A DNA stretch of 64,000 bases. It comes from Novosphingobium sp. Lineage in GTDB: Bacteria > Pseudomonadota > Alphaproteobacteria > Sphingomonadales > Sphingomonadaceae. Both the position numbers and the translations under genes were made by a program. How positions within the stretch are numbered: position 1 is the first letter of the stretch; each line of letters begins with the position of its first letter. The notes under the pieces are model-generated. The model searched no databases, was not told the origin of the DNA, and was given only the letters and a program-made list of their open reading frames with translations. The DNA lies in assembly GCA_024236235.1 (NCBI GenBank), contig JACKKV010000002.1, positions 62,001 through 126,000 of the forward strand, written 5' to 3'. This document shows, in pieces, positions 1 to 9,016 of this stretch.

Positions 1-165
1 TTCACCATCACTTCCGATGGCGATGCTTTCGACTATTCGGTTGGCGCCTCGGTTACGGTGCTTGGCGGACTGTCGCTGGGCGTGACCTATACCGGTGTTG
101 AAGGGCCGTCGATCAACGACTTCAGCGACGACGCCGTTGTCGGTACGCTGTCCTACAGCTTCTAA
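1..165 (+). CDS. C-terminal end of an outer-membrane porin-like protein (partial)
   Basis: The reading frame is open from the first base and stops with TAA at 163-165. The 54 visible residues alternate polar and hydrophobic positions as in beta-strands and end in Tyr-Ser-Phe, the terminal-aromatic signature recognised by the BAM machinery. The pattern resembles the C-terminus of TorF-type putative porins, but the N-terminus lies outside the window so the family is inferred. A strong hairpin terminator follows about 25 bases downstream, so this gene ends its transcription unit. Confidence 0.6.
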   Translation, partial: FTITSDGDAFDYSVGASVTVLGGLSLGVTYTGVEGPSINDFSDDAVVGTLSYSF

Positions 166-190
166 GGTTTCAGAGACCTTTGAACCATTG

Positions 191-224
191 CGGCCCGCGT
201 CTTGTGCGCGGGCCGTTTTGTTTG
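191..224 (+). terminator. Rho-independent terminator after the porin gene
   Basis: A perfect 9-bp GC stem (191-199 with 207-215) encloses a 7-base loop and is followed by TTTTGTTTG. It lies between the porin stop and the convergent SIMPL gene stop at 232. The T-tract is on the plus strand, so it serves the porin gene. Confidence 0.85.
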
Positions 225-231
225 TCCTGCC

Positions 232-984
232 TTAACGCAGGTAGAAGTCGATCGTCGTGACGACCCGCACCTTCTTGTAAGGCGTGTCGGATGCGCCCCA
301 GCCGCCGCTGTCGCCATCGCGCGATTCGACCGAGAAATAGCCTTGCGTGGCGCTCTTGATCCCGCCCACGCTGGTTTCGCTGTCCTTGGCGAATTGTTCG
401 GCCGCCGCGCGCGCGTCCTTTGTCGCTTCGGCAACCATCTTTGGCTTGATATCGTTGAGCCTGGTGAAGGTGTAAGCGATGCCGGAACCTTCTTCCAGCA
501 CCACCCCGCGCCGCACCAGTTCGAACTGGCGGCGCACCGCCTTCTGCGCCTTGTCGATGTCAGTCGTGCGCAGGGTCATGCGCTGACGCACCGTAAAATT
601 GGGGATGCCGTCATTGCTGTATTGCGAGACATTGGCGCCCGAGGGTTCAATCGCGTCGGTCGGAAAACCCAGCTCCTTGAAGAAGGAGCGGATCGAGGCG
701 GTATCCCGGTCGACATTGGCCTGCGCTTCCTGCAGATTGGTTGCGCTGGCGGAATAGGCGATGGTCCAGATCGCAAGGTCCGCAGTGACATCGCGTTCGG
801 CCAGTCCCCGCACCGTGACTGACCGGTCCGCCACCTTCGCACGGGTCAAGCCGTCACCAAGCAGATAGCCACCCGCAATCAGGCCAAGCGTAATGATCGC
901 GGAACTGGCGAGCCAGCGCTGTCCGGCTGCCTCGCGCCAGAAAGGAGCGGTTGCAGGCTGTTCATCAAGGCTGGTATCGCTCAT
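232..984 (-). CDS. SIMPL domain-containing protein (DUF541)
   Basis: A 250-residue protein with one N-terminal membrane segment (about residues 28-45) followed by a periplasmic SIMPL/DUF541 domain. The start of that domain, with VTVRGLAERDV and the stretch where an Ala/Asn-rich helix leads to an FFKELGF turn, is typical of the family. SIMPL proteins are periplasmic or membrane-anchored and their biochemical role is poorly defined; some are linked to stress tolerance. It is a single gene convergent with the porin gene. The ATG at 984 is the only good in-frame start before the membrane segment. Confidence 0.85.
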   Translation of the reverse strand: MSDTSLDEQPATAPFWREAAGQRWLASSAIITLGLIAGGYLLGDGLTRAKVADRSVTVRGLAERDVTADLAIWTIAYSASATNLQEAQANVDRDTASIRSFFKELGFPTDAIEPSGANVSQYSNDGIPNFTVRQRMTLRTTDIDKAQKAVRRQFELVRRGVVLEEGSGIAYTFTRLNDIKPKMVAEATKDARAAAEQFAKDSETSVGGIKSATQGYFSVESRDGDSGGWGASDTPYKKVRVVTTIDFYLR

Positions 985-1075
985 GTCTCGTTCCTCCCAT
1001 GGCTTGCGGCGAGTGAAGCCGTGATGCCGCTCAGTCGATGAACCGTGCTTGAATAGAGATGAATGGAGTGATTTC

Positions 1076-1516
1076 GTGGTCCGTTACCTGCACAGCATGA
1101 TCCGCGTTACCGATCCCGCTGCAACGATTCGTTTCTTCAATCTTATCGGGCTTGAGGAGGTTCGCCGCCATGAATCGGAGCAGGGCCGCTTTACCCTGAT
1201 TTTCCTGGCAGCGCCGGGCCAGGACGGGGTGGCCGAGGTTGAACTGACATACAACTGGCCCGCCGCAGATGGCAGCCCGACCGAGACTTATGGCGGCGGG
1301 CGCAATTTTGGCCATCTCGCCTATGAGGTGGAAGATATCTACCAGACCTGCCAGCGGCTGATGGACAACGGGGTGGTGATCAACCGCCCGCCGCGCGACG
1401 GGCGCATGGCGTTCATCCGCACCCCGGATGGCATTTCGGTGGAATTGTTGCAGGCGGGCGGCAGTCTCGCCCCGGCAGAACCATGGGCCAGCATGGACAA
1501 TTGCGGCAGCTGGTAA
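1076..1516 (+). CDS. gloA: Glyoxalase I / lactoylglutathione lyase (VOC superfamily)
   Basis: A VOC-fold protein of about 146 residues. Glyoxalase I isomerises the hemithioacetal of methylglyoxal and glutathione to lactoylglutathione in the cytoplasm. The four metal ligands known from E. coli GloA have clear counterparts: His in RYLHSMIRV, Glu in VELTYNW, His in FGHLAYEV and Glu in SVELLQ. The frame is open from a TTG at 1049, but GTG 1076 is preferred because GGAG lies 8 bases upstream and because family members begin with a residue or two before RYLH. It converges with nhaA. Confidence 0.8.
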   Translation: MVRYLHSMIRVTDPAATIRFFNLIGLEEVRRHESEQGRFTLIFLAAPGQDGVAEVELTYNWPAADGSPTETYGGGRNFGHLAYEVEDIYQTCQRLMDNGVVINRPPRDGRMAFIRTPDGISVELLQAGGSLAPAEPWASMDNCGSW

Positions 1517-1531
1517 AGCCGGGAAAAAGGG

Positions 1532-2734
1532 TCAGGCTGCCTCGCCCGCGCCCCTGAACGGGCGCGCAAAGCGCAGCGCCGCATAGCCGATGATTGCGGA
1601 TATGACGGAACCGCTCAGAATGCCGAGCTTCGCCTCCTCGATCAGCAGGGGATAGCGTGGAAAGGCGAGGGCGGAGATAAACAGGCTCATCGTGAAGCCG
1701 ATCCCGCACAGCACTGATGTCCCCCAGATCTGGGTCCAGTTCGCCCCTGCCGGGCGCGGGGCGAAACCCAGCCGGTCGGCAATGACGATGCAGCTGAAAA
1801 TGCCCAGTTGCTTGCCCAGGACAAGGCCACCCGCAATCGCAAGCGGAAGCGGGGCGAACAATCCTTCGAGTCCAATCCCGGCCAGATTCACGCCAGCATT
1901 GGCAAAACCGAACACCGGGATCACCAGATAGGCGTTCCAGCCGACCAGCGAATGTTCCATATTTTCCAGCATGCTGTTGCCATCGGTCCGGCGCATGGGA
2001 ATGGTCAGCGCGGCGACCACCCCGGCGATGGTGGCGTGTACGCCAGAATTGAGCACGCAGAACCACAGCACCAGCGCGCCCAGCACGAACGGCCAGATCG
2101 ACTGCACTTTCATGCGGTTGAAGCCGATCAGCACCGCCGTTACCAGCAGCGCGCCGATCAGCCAGGCCAGCTTGAGATTGGCGGTATAGAACAGCGCAAT
2201 GATCAGCACCGCGCCGATATCGTCCACGATCGCGACGGTAAGAAGGAACAGCCGCAGCGCCGCCGGAACCCGGTTGCCCAGCAGCCCCAGCACGCCCATG
2301 GCAAAGGCGATGTCAGTCGCCGCCGGAATGGCCCAGCCGCGCTGCAGGCTTGCGTCCCCGCCGATCAGCAGCATGTAAATGGCGGCAGGAACGAGCATGC
2401 CGCCCGCCGCAGCCAGCACGGGCAGCCGCCGTTGTTGCGCATCCGACAGCTCGCCCGCCACCACCTCGCGCTTCACTTCCAGCCCCACCACGAAGAAGAA
2501 GATCGCCATCAGCGCGTCATTGATCCACAGGTGCAGATTATAGAGCTTGGGGATCGGGCTCCACGCCAGCTTGGCGTGAAACAGCGCATGATAGCTGTCC
2601 GCGAGGGCCGAGTTGGCCGCGATCATCGCCGCAGCGGCGACGAAGATCAGCAGCACCCCTTCGAACGCATCGCTGACGAACAAGGCCCTGAGCGGGCGAA
2701 TGGCGGACGTGAGGGAAAGGGCGCGTTTTTGCAT
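1532..2734 (-). CDS. nhaA: Na+/H+ antiporter NhaA
   Basis: A 400-residue polytopic inner-membrane protein of normal NhaA length. It exchanges protons for Na+ or Li+ and supports pH and salt homeostasis. The catalytic Asp pair of NhaA is present in VAIVDDIGAVLII, and the signature GLEVKREVVAGEL follows the segment LWINDALMAIFFFVVG. The frame extends to an ATG at 2752, but ATG 2734 has AAAAGG in Shine-Dalgarno position and is preferred. It is transcribed away from the glycosyltransferase gene that begins at about 2852. Confidence 0.93.
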   Translation of the reverse strand: MQKRALSLTSAIRPLRALFVSDAFEGVLLIFVAAAAMIAANSALADSYHALFHAKLAWSPIPKLYNLHLWINDALMAIFFFVVGLEVKREVVAGELSDAQQRRLPVLAAAGGMLVPAAIYMLLIGGDASLQRGWAIPAATDIAFAMGVLGLLGNRVPAALRLFLLTVAIVDDIGAVLIIALFYTANLKLAWLIGALLVTAVLIGFNRMKVQSIWPFVLGALVLWFCVLNSGVHATIAGVVAALTIPMRRTDGNSMLENMEHSLVGWNAYLVIPVFGFANAGVNLAGIGLEGLFAPLPLAIAGGLVLGKQLGIFSCIVIADRLGFAPRPAGANWTQIWGTSVLCGIGFTMSLFISALAFPRYPLLIEEAKLGILSGSVISAIIGYAALRFARPFRGAGEAA

Positions 2735-2851
2735 GATTCGACCTTTTCCCAAATGATTGCGCGTTGCAAGCCGAACTACGTTAAGTTACCGATATTAGTC
2801 GTTTTGATTAACGGGGGGCGATCGTCCGTGGCGATCCTCGGGGGCTTCAGC

Positions 2852-4237
2852 ATGTTACAATGGCTGGCGTTGGCCGGTTACGAACTGCTATTGTTCGCGG
2901 GCCTGTTCTTCCTGATCGGTGCCTTGGACGATGTCCTGCTTGACCTCCATTACCTCTGGCTGAAGCTCTCGGGCCGCGCACTCACGCCGCGTGTGAATCG
3001 CGCAAAACTGCGGAATGCACCGCTGTCGGCACCGATCGCGGTGCTGGTCCCGGCATGGCAGGAAGACCGCGTTATCGGGGCCACTGTCGCGCATATGCTG
3101 GATGCCTGGCCGCAACCGCAGTTGCGCCTTTATGTCGGCTGTTATCGTAACGATCCCGATACCGCCATGGCGGTGATTCGTGCTGCCGGGGGTGATTCGC
3201 GCCTGCGGCTGGTGATTCATGATCGTATGGGCCCCAGCAGCAAGGCGGACTGTCTTAATCGCTTGTATCGCGCATTGCGCGCGGACGAAGCGCGGATGGG
3301 CTGGCGCGCTCGTTCGATCCTGCTGCATGATGCCGAAGACATGGTGGATGCGGCGGCCTTGCCGCTGATCGATCAGGCGATGGCCGATTGCGACTTTGTC
3401 CAGATCCCCGTTCTGCCCGAACCGCAGGCCGGTTCGCGCTGGATCGCGGGCCATTATTCCGACGAATTTGCCGAAGCGCACGGCAAGGCGATGGTCGTGC
3501 GTGAGGCGCTGAGCGCGGCGTTACCCGCGGCGGGCGTGGGCTGCGCCTTTTCGCATGACGCGCTTGACCGGCTCGCGCTGCGCAAGGGCCGGCCGGACTC
3601 GCCCTTTGCTGACGGCTCGCTCACCGAGGATTATGAACTTGGCCTGCAGATCGCCGAGGCGGGCGGGCGTTCGCGCTTCCTGCGCGTTCGGGGGGATGAT
3701 GGACAGTTGGTTGCCACGCGCGCCTGTTTCCCCAATCGCCTGGCGGATGCCGTGCGCCAGAAGACTCGCTGGGTGCACGGAATTGCCTTTCAGGCGTGGG
3801 ACCGGCTGGGCTGGACGGGCCGCCTCAGCGAACGCTGGATGCTGGCGCGCGACCGGCGCAGCCCGCTGACGGCGCTGGTCCTGGCCATCGCTTATCTGCT
3901 GCTCATCCTGGCGACTGCCTTGTGGCTGATGGATGCGGTGGGGTTGGTTCGCCTGCCTCCGCCCGATCCGGCGGTGAAGCTCATCCTGACACTCAATCTG
4001 GCCAGCTTTGCCTGGCGCGCTGCCTGGCGGTTCGCGTTTACCACCCGCGAATACGGGCTGGCGGAAGGCATTTTTGCCATCCTGCGGATCCCTGTCGCCA
4101 ATGTGATTTCGATCATGGCCGGGCGGCGTGCGCTGCTTGCCTATATGCGCACGCTCAAGGGGCATGAACCGGTCTGGGAAAAGACCGAACATGACACGCA
4201 TCCCGCGTTCAGTCCGGCAAGGCGGGTGGCGGCATGA
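2852..4237 (+). CDS. Membrane glycosyltransferase, NfrB-like (GT2, cellulose-synthase type)
   Basis: A 461-residue inner-membrane processive-type GT2 enzyme. There is an N-terminal membrane segment, a cytoplasmic catalytic domain beginning at APIAVLVPAWQED, a DAED metal-binding motif, the TED acceptor-base motif in SLTEDYELGLQ, the QxxRW product-binding motif as QKTRW, and then C-terminal membrane helices. The layout matches the glycosyltransferase half of E. coli NfrB, but the protein ends after the membrane helices, without the C-terminal c-di-GMP-binding MshEN domain known in E. coli NfrB (about 745 residues). GTG 2828 is an alternative start. The gene overlaps the next by four bases (ATGA), so the two are co-translated. 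Confidence 0.8.
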   Translation: MLQWLALAGYELLLFAGLFFLIGALDDVLLDLHYLWLKLSGRALTPRVNRAKLRNAPLSAPIAVLVPAWQEDRVIGATVAHMLDAWPQPQLRLYVGCYRNDPDTAMAVIRAAGGDSRLRLVIHDRMGPSSKADCLNRLYRALRADEARMGWRARSILLHDAEDMVDAAALPLIDQAMADCDFVQIPVLPEPQAGSRWIAGHYSDEFAEAHGKAMVVREALSAALPAAGVGCAFSHDALDRLALRKGRPDSPFADGSLTEDYELGLQIAEAGGRSRFLRVRGDDGQLVATRACFPNRLADAVRQKTRWVHGIAFQAWDRLGWTGRLSERWMLARDRRSPLTALVLAIAYLLLILATALWLMDAVGLVRLPPPDPAVKLILTLNLASFAWRAAWRFAFTTREYGLAEGIFAILRIPVANVISIMAGRRALLAYMRTLKGHEPVWEKTEHDTHPAFSPARRVAA

Positions 4238-5454
4238 ATGCGCGTTCGAAATTGCCCGGCCAGCCGCTTCATGTGCTGTCGCTGATTCTGGGATGCTGGG
4301 TCGTCTTGCGCGTCATGACCTGGCAAACGCCCGCCTGGGTCGCAGAGCTTGACGACAGGGGCAGTCTGCCGCTGCTGGCCGAATTGCCTGCTGCGCAGGG
4401 AGAGTATCTGGCCGGTGCCGTGCCTGATGCAATGCTGGCGGGGCCGGTTTCAATGCCGGATCGCGCATTTGCCTATTGGCCGGGGATGCCACTGGAACAG
4501 CCAACCGTGGCAGGCTGGTACGGTGCGCCCGGCCCCATGCCGGCAGCCGTTCCCGTCAATCTCGCCGTTCATTATTCCCCGCCTGCCGATGCCGCGGCGC
4601 CGCTCCTTGCCGCAGGCCATCAGTTGATGTGGATGGCCTCGCTCGCCAGAGTTACCGTTCCGCAGGAACTGGCCGCCTATGTTGGACGCGGGCTGGATGG
4701 AGCGGCCGCCACCGGTGCGGCGGGCAATCAGGCATTGGGCGGGCAGAGCATCCCCGCAGCCATGGCCCCGGTTGCCTTCAGTCCCGGCCTTGCCCAGGGC
4801 CGGGCGGATCGCTGGTCGGCCGATGCATGGATGCTGGCGCGGCAGGAAAAGGCGGGCATCCCGGCCTCGGGCCTGCCGCGCTATGGCGGCAGCCAGGCGG
4901 GGGCCGTGCTGCGTTATCACCTGGCACCGCAAAGCGGGCATCAGCCAGTCGCTTATCTAAGGGCCACTTCGGCGATGGGCTCGATCAGCGAGAATGAGGC
5001 GGCGCTGGGCGTGGCCGCGCGGCCCTTTGCCCGCCTTCCGCTGATGGTCGGCGTTGAAGGCCGGGCCTATCGCGCCAACCGGCAGACAAGTTTCCGGCCC
5101 GCCGCATTGGCTTACACGCAATTGCCGCCCTTCGACCTGCCGTTCGGCATGACCGGCGATGCCTATCTTCAGGGTGGCTATGTCGGCGGCAAGTACAAGA
5201 CCGCATTCGTCGACGGGCATCTGCGCGCCGACCGGCCGCTGGCCCGGATCGCAGGCACCCAACTGCGGCTGGGCGGGGGCATCTGGGGCGGGGCGCAGAA
5301 GGGGTCCGAAAGACTGGATATCGGGCCGGGAGCGACGGCCGCGTTCGATCTTGCCGGAGTGCCATCACGCCTGTCGATGGACTATCGTTTCCGGATCCTG
5401 GGCGATGCGCAACCTGGCTCCGGACCGGCCCTGACCGTGGCCGCGGGATTTTAG
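4234..5454 (+). CDS. NfrA C-terminal-like outer-membrane protein
   Basis: A 406-residue protein translationally coupled to the NfrB-like gene. It has an N-terminal hydrophobic segment (about residues 12-28), a Pro/Ala-rich stretch to about residue 200, then alternating beta-strand sequence ending in Gly-Phe. The last 100 residues (YLQGGYVGGKYKTAFVDGHL onward, with LRLGGGIWGGAQ and a closing GSGPALTVAAGF) resemble the NfrA C-terminal domain of the N4-phage adsorption protein family. E. coli NfrA is more than twice as long and carries TPR repeats that are absent here. The inferred role is export or surface display of the glycan made by the partner. Confidence 0.6.
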   Translation: MNARSKLPGQPLHVLSLILGCWVVLRVMTWQTPAWVAELDDRGSLPLLAELPAAQGEYLAGAVPDAMLAGPVSMPDRAFAYWPGMPLEQPTVAGWYGAPGPMPAAVPVNLAVHYSPPADAAAPLLAAGHQLMWMASLARVTVPQELAAYVGRGLDGAAATGAAGNQALGGQSIPAAMAPVAFSPGLAQGRADRWSADAWMLARQEKAGIPASGLPRYGGSQAGAVLRYHLAPQSGHQPVAYLRATSAMGSISENEAALGVAARPFARLPLMVGVEGRAYRANRQTSFRPAALAYTQLPPFDLPFGMTGDAYLQGGYVGGKYKTAFVDGHLRADRPLARIAGTQLRLGGGIWGGAQKGSERLDIGPGATAAFDLAGVPSRLSMDYRFRILGDAQPGSGPALTVAAGF

Positions 5455-5511
5455 TGCAAGAAGCCGGGCAGGCGGATTGAGCTTTCCATCGCCAGGGCTT
5501 AGTCCAGCCTG

Positions 5512-6426
5512 ATGGACGTCTACCTCCCAATCGCCAATCTGTCGGTCAACGGGCTGTTCATCGTCCTGCTGGGGGGGCTTACGGGCGTCCTTTCGGGGAT
5601 GTTCGGGGTGGGCGGCGGCTTCCTGACCACCCCGCTTCTGATCTTCTATGGCGTGCCGCCCACCGTGGCGGCCGCCTCCGCCGCCAGCCAGGTCACCGGG
5701 GCCAGTGTCTCGGGGGTTCTGGCGCACAGCCGCAGCCGGAATGTCGATTACCAGATCGGGCTGGTGATGATTGCGGGCGGCATATTCGGAACCGGTCTGG
5801 GCGCGCTGCTGTTTCGCCTGCTCGCCGCCTGGGGGCAGATCGATACGGTCATCAACATTCTCTATGTGCTGATGCTGGGCGGAATCGGCGGTCTGATGGC
5901 GCGCGAAAGCCTGGTGGCACTGCGGTCCTCGCGCAGCGGTGCCAGTCCTGCTCCGCGCAAGCGGCGGCATCACCCGCTGGTGGCCAGCCTGCCGATGCGC
6001 TGGCGCTTCTATCGCTCGGGCCTCTACATCTCGCCGCTCGCCCCTTTGCTGCTGGGTATATGCGTCGGCATATTGACGATGCTGATGGGCATTGGCGGGG
6101 GCTTCATACTGGTCCCCGCGATGCTGTACATTTTGGGGATAAGCGCCAGCGTGGTGGTGGGCACATCGCTGTTCCAGATCCTCTTTGTCACCATCGCCAC
6201 CACGTTGATGCATGCGCTGACCACGAAGGCGGTCGATATCGTTCTTGCCTTCCTGCTGCTGCTCGGATCGGTTTCGGGCGCGCAACTGGGGGCGAAGCTT
6301 GCGTTCAAGGCGCGGCCCGAACTTTTGCGGCTTGTGCTCGCCGTGATCGTCATCGCGGTGGCGCTGCGCATGGCCTTTGGGCTGGGTATCCGCCCGCCCG
6401 AGATTTACTCGGTCGATCTGGCATGA
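5512..6426 (+). CDS. Sulfite exporter TauE/SafE family transporter
   Basis: A 304-residue membrane protein with the two-fold repeat typical of TauE/SafE: GMFGVGGGFLTTPLLIFYG in the first half and MLMGIGGGFILVPAMLYILG in the second. Members export sulfite, sulfoacetate or related organosulfur anions; the substrate here cannot be told from sequence. Its last codon overlaps the ATG of the downstream TIGR02186 gene (ATGA at 6423-6426), so the two are translationally coupled, a pairing common in alphaproteobacteria. Confidence 0.9.
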   Translation: MDVYLPIANLSVNGLFIVLLGGLTGVLSGMFGVGGGFLTTPLLIFYGVPPTVAAASAASQVTGASVSGVLAHSRSRNVDYQIGLVMIAGGIFGTGLGALLFRLLAAWGQIDTVINILYVLMLGGIGGLMARESLVALRSSRSGASPAPRKRRHHPLVASLPMRWRFYRSGLYISPLAPLLLGICVGILTMLMGIGGGFILVPAMLYILGISASVVVGTSLFQILFVTIATTLMHALTTKAVDIVLAFLLLLGSVSGAQLGAKLAFKARPELLRLVLAVIVIAVALRMAFGLGIRPPEIYSVDLA

Positions 6427-7175
6427 GACCGCTGCTTGCCCTGATCGCCCTGTTGCTCCTCGCCGGTGCGCGCGATCCGATCCTCGTTCCCGAGGTCTCG
6501 CAGCATGAAATCCAGGTCAGCCAGGGCTTTACCGGCACCGAATTGCTGCTGTTCGGCGCAATTCTCGACCCCAGCGGGACGCGCGCGGGGCGCGATTACG
6601 ATATCGTCGTGATCCTCAAAGGGCCGACGCAGGCCATCACGCTGCGCGAGAAGGAGAAGATCGGCGGCATCTGGCTGAACGCGCACAGTACGGCGTTCCG
6701 GTCCGCGCCCTCCTACTATGCCGTGGCGTCGTCGCGCCCGATCAAGGACATCGTGGATGAACGCACCGCCGCGATTTACGAGCTGGGGCTCGATCGGCTG
6801 CAACTGTCACCGGTCGGGGAAATCGACCCGGATGAACAGGCGCGCTTTTCCGCCGGGCTCGTCGATCTGCGCGCGCGGCAGGGCCTTTACCAGCAGAATG
6901 ATCGCGGGGTGACGGTCAGCGAACAGGTGCTTTACCAGGCCCGGATTTCGCTTCCCTCCAATGTCCAGACGGGGGTTTATACCGCTGAAACGCTGGCCAT
7001 CACCAAGGGTCGGGTGATCGCTTCGGCCACGGCCAAGGTTGAAGTGCGCAAATTCGGCTTTGGGCGCCTCGTGGCGATCTTCGCCGAGAACTGGTCGCTG
7101 GCCTATGGTCTGCTGGCGGTGGGGCTGTCGATCGCAATGGGCTGGATGGCGGGTCGTCTTTTCGTGTTGATCTGA
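6423..7175 (+). CDS. TIGR02186 family membrane-anchored protein
   Basis: A 250-residue protein with an N-terminal signal segment, a periplasmic domain beginning IQVSQGFTGTELLLFGAI and a C-terminal membrane helix (about residues 225-245). This fits TIGR02186, an alphaproteobacterial family of unknown biochemical function found beside TauE-type exporters. Overlap with the exporter gene suggests an accessory periplasmic role for it. No promoter is visible between the two genes. Confidence 0.82.
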   Translation: MRPLLALIALLLLAGARDPILVPEVSQHEIQVSQGFTGTELLLFGAILDPSGTRAGRDYDIVVILKGPTQAITLREKEKIGGIWLNAHSTAFRSAPSYYAVASSRPIKDIVDERTAAIYELGLDRLQLSPVGEIDPDEQARFSAGLVDLRARQGLYQQNDRGVTVSEQVLYQARISLPSNVQTGVYTAETLAITKGRVIASATAKVEVRKFGFGRLVAIFAENWSLAYGLLAVGLSIAMGWMAGRLFVLI

Positions 7176-7290
7176 TCGCCCGGTGCGCAACATTCGTTCC
7201 ATCACAAGCAAGATGCGCAGTGATTGACGCGTTCTTAACCCTCTGCCGCTAGCAAACCTGAACCATTGAGGCAGCTTTGCAGGGCAGGGT

Positions 7291-9006
7291 ATGAACAGTA
7301 TGAGTGCGCAGCAACAGTTCGATACGCGTCGCGACAGTCCGGCGCCTGCGGAACTGGCCGGTGCTGCGACGCAGCCTTCCGCCAATGCGGCACCTGACGA
7401 CAATGCGGTGATGCCGATCGGCATCGTGCTCGAAATCGCCGGTTCTTCCTCGCAGATCGCGCTCGACCTCCAGCGCCTCAACGAATGCGCCGACGATTCC
7501 GACCCGTCCATCGCCCTGGCCGGGCAGGTTGGCAGCCAGGTCAAGATCCGGGTGGGCGAACGCTGGCTGCTGGCCAATGTGCGCACGCAGAAGAAGGACG
7601 GGCGCAACAAGGACGGGATCGTCGCCAGTATCGACTTCCTGGGCGAAGGCGATGAGGAACGACTGACCGGGCGTCTCCACAGTTTCCGCCGCGGTGTGAC
7701 GCGCTATCCGATTCCGGGCGCGCTGATCTATCCCGCCACCAATGCCGACTTGCGCCAGATCTACGCCAGTGACGGCCGCGCCAATATCCAGGTTGGCAAG
7801 GTCTATCCGACGGACGATATCCGCGCCGGCCTTTATATCGATGCCATGCTGGGCAAGCATTTCGCGCTGCTGGGATCGACCGGCACCGGCAAATCGACCA
7901 GCGCCGCTTTGATCCTGCACCGGATCTGCGAAGCTGCGCCTAACGGCCATATCGTGATGATCGATCCGCACGGCGAATATTCGGCAGCATTCAAGACCAA
8001 CGGCATGCTGCTTGACGTATCCAATCTGCAGATGCCCTACTGGCTGATGAACTTCGAGGAACATTGCGAAGTGTTCCTGACCACGCGCGGCGATGACCGC
8101 CAGCAGGATGCCGACATCCTGGCCAAGTGCCTGCTTCACGCCCGTTCCAAGAACCGTCTGGCGGACACAATGGGCAAGATCACGGTGGATTCGCCGATCC
8201 CCTATCTGCTTTCGGACCTGACCAACACCTTGCAGAACGAGATGGGCAAGCTGGAGAAGGCCACTTCCACCGCACCGTTCATGCGGATCAAGACCAAGAT
8301 CGACGAGCTCAAGGCCGATCCGCGTTACCAGTTCATGTTCTCGGGCATGCTCGTGGGCGACACGATGGGCGAGTTCATTTCCAAGATCTTCCGCATGCCC
8401 ACCGCTGGCCGTCCGATCTCCATCATCGACGTGTCCGGCGTTCCGTCCGACATCACCTCCACCGTCGTGGCGGTGCTCAGCCGGCTGGTGTTCGACTTCG
8501 CCATCTGGGGCCGTGACGAGAAGACCACGCCGATCCTGCTGGTGTGCGAGGAAGCGCACCGTTACGTCCCCAGCGAGAGGAACGCTGATGGTTCTTCCGT
8601 CGGGCGCATTCTCAGCCGCATCGCCAAGGAAGGCCGTAAATACGGCATCTCGCTAGGTCTGATTACCCAGCGCCCGTCCGACCTTGCCGAAGGCGTGCTG
8701 TCGCAATGCGGCACGATCATTTCGATGCGCCTCAACAACGAACGCGACCAGGCCTTCGTGAAGGCCGCCATGCCCGAAGGCGCGCGCGGCTTCCTCGATT
8801 CGATCCCGGCGCTGCGCAATCGCGAATGTATCGTCTGCGGCGAAGGCGTGTCCATCCCGATGCGCGTTTCCTTCGACGAGCTGGAAGAGATCAAGCGCCC
8901 GGCATCGGAAGATCCTTCCTTCGTCGAACTGTGGAACGGCAACAATCTGAACGAGGAAGAAGCGGTCTATCGTACCGTGTCGCGCTGGCGCGCGCAGGGC
9001 GGCTGA
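7291..9006 (+). CDS. HerA-like / DUF87 ATP-binding protein
   Basis: A 571-residue HerA/FtsK-superfamily ATPase. An N-terminal beta-barrel (HAS-barrel-like, about residues 40-130) precedes the ATPase core with Walker A GSTGTGKST near residue 195, a Walker B region ILLVCEEAHRYVP and the LGLITQRPSDLAEGVLSQC segment typical of HerA. HerA proteins form hexameric DNA translocases; archaeal ones work with NurA in end resection. No nuclease partner is adjacent, and such solitary genes are common in alphaproteobacteria. Methionine codons at 7291 and 7300 are both possible starts. It converges with queE. Confidence 0.88.
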   Translation: MNSMSAQQQFDTRRDSPAPAELAGAATQPSANAAPDDNAVMPIGIVLEIAGSSSQIALDLQRLNECADDSDPSIALAGQVGSQVKIRVGERWLLANVRTQKKDGRNKDGIVASIDFLGEGDEERLTGRLHSFRRGVTRYPIPGALIYPATNADLRQIYASDGRANIQVGKVYPTDDIRAGLYIDAMLGKHFALLGSTGTGKSTSAALILHRICEAAPNGHIVMIDPHGEYSAAFKTNGMLLDVSNLQMPYWLMNFEEHCEVFLTTRGDDRQQDADILAKCLLHARSKNRLADTMGKITVDSPIPYLLSDLTNTLQNEMGKLEKATSTAPFMRIKTKIDELKADPRYQFMFSGMLVGDTMGEFISKIFRMPTAGRPISIIDVSGVPSDITSTVVAVLSRLVFDFAIWGRDEKTTPILLVCEEAHRYVPSERNADGSSVGRILSRIAKEGRKYGISLGLITQRPSDLAEGVLSQCGTIISMRLNNERDQAFVKAAMPEGARGFLDSIPALRNRECIVCGEGVSIPMRVSFDELEEIKRPASEDPSFVELWNGNNLNEEEAVYRTVSRWRAQGG

Positions 9007-9016
9007 GCACACCCGG

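Noticed and set aside
1808..2851. Long plus-strand frame upstream of the NfrB-like gene
   Set aside because: It is antisense to nhaA, is rich in His, Gln and Arg, has no domain motif, and joins the real gene only by chance; the glycosyltransferase starts near 2852.
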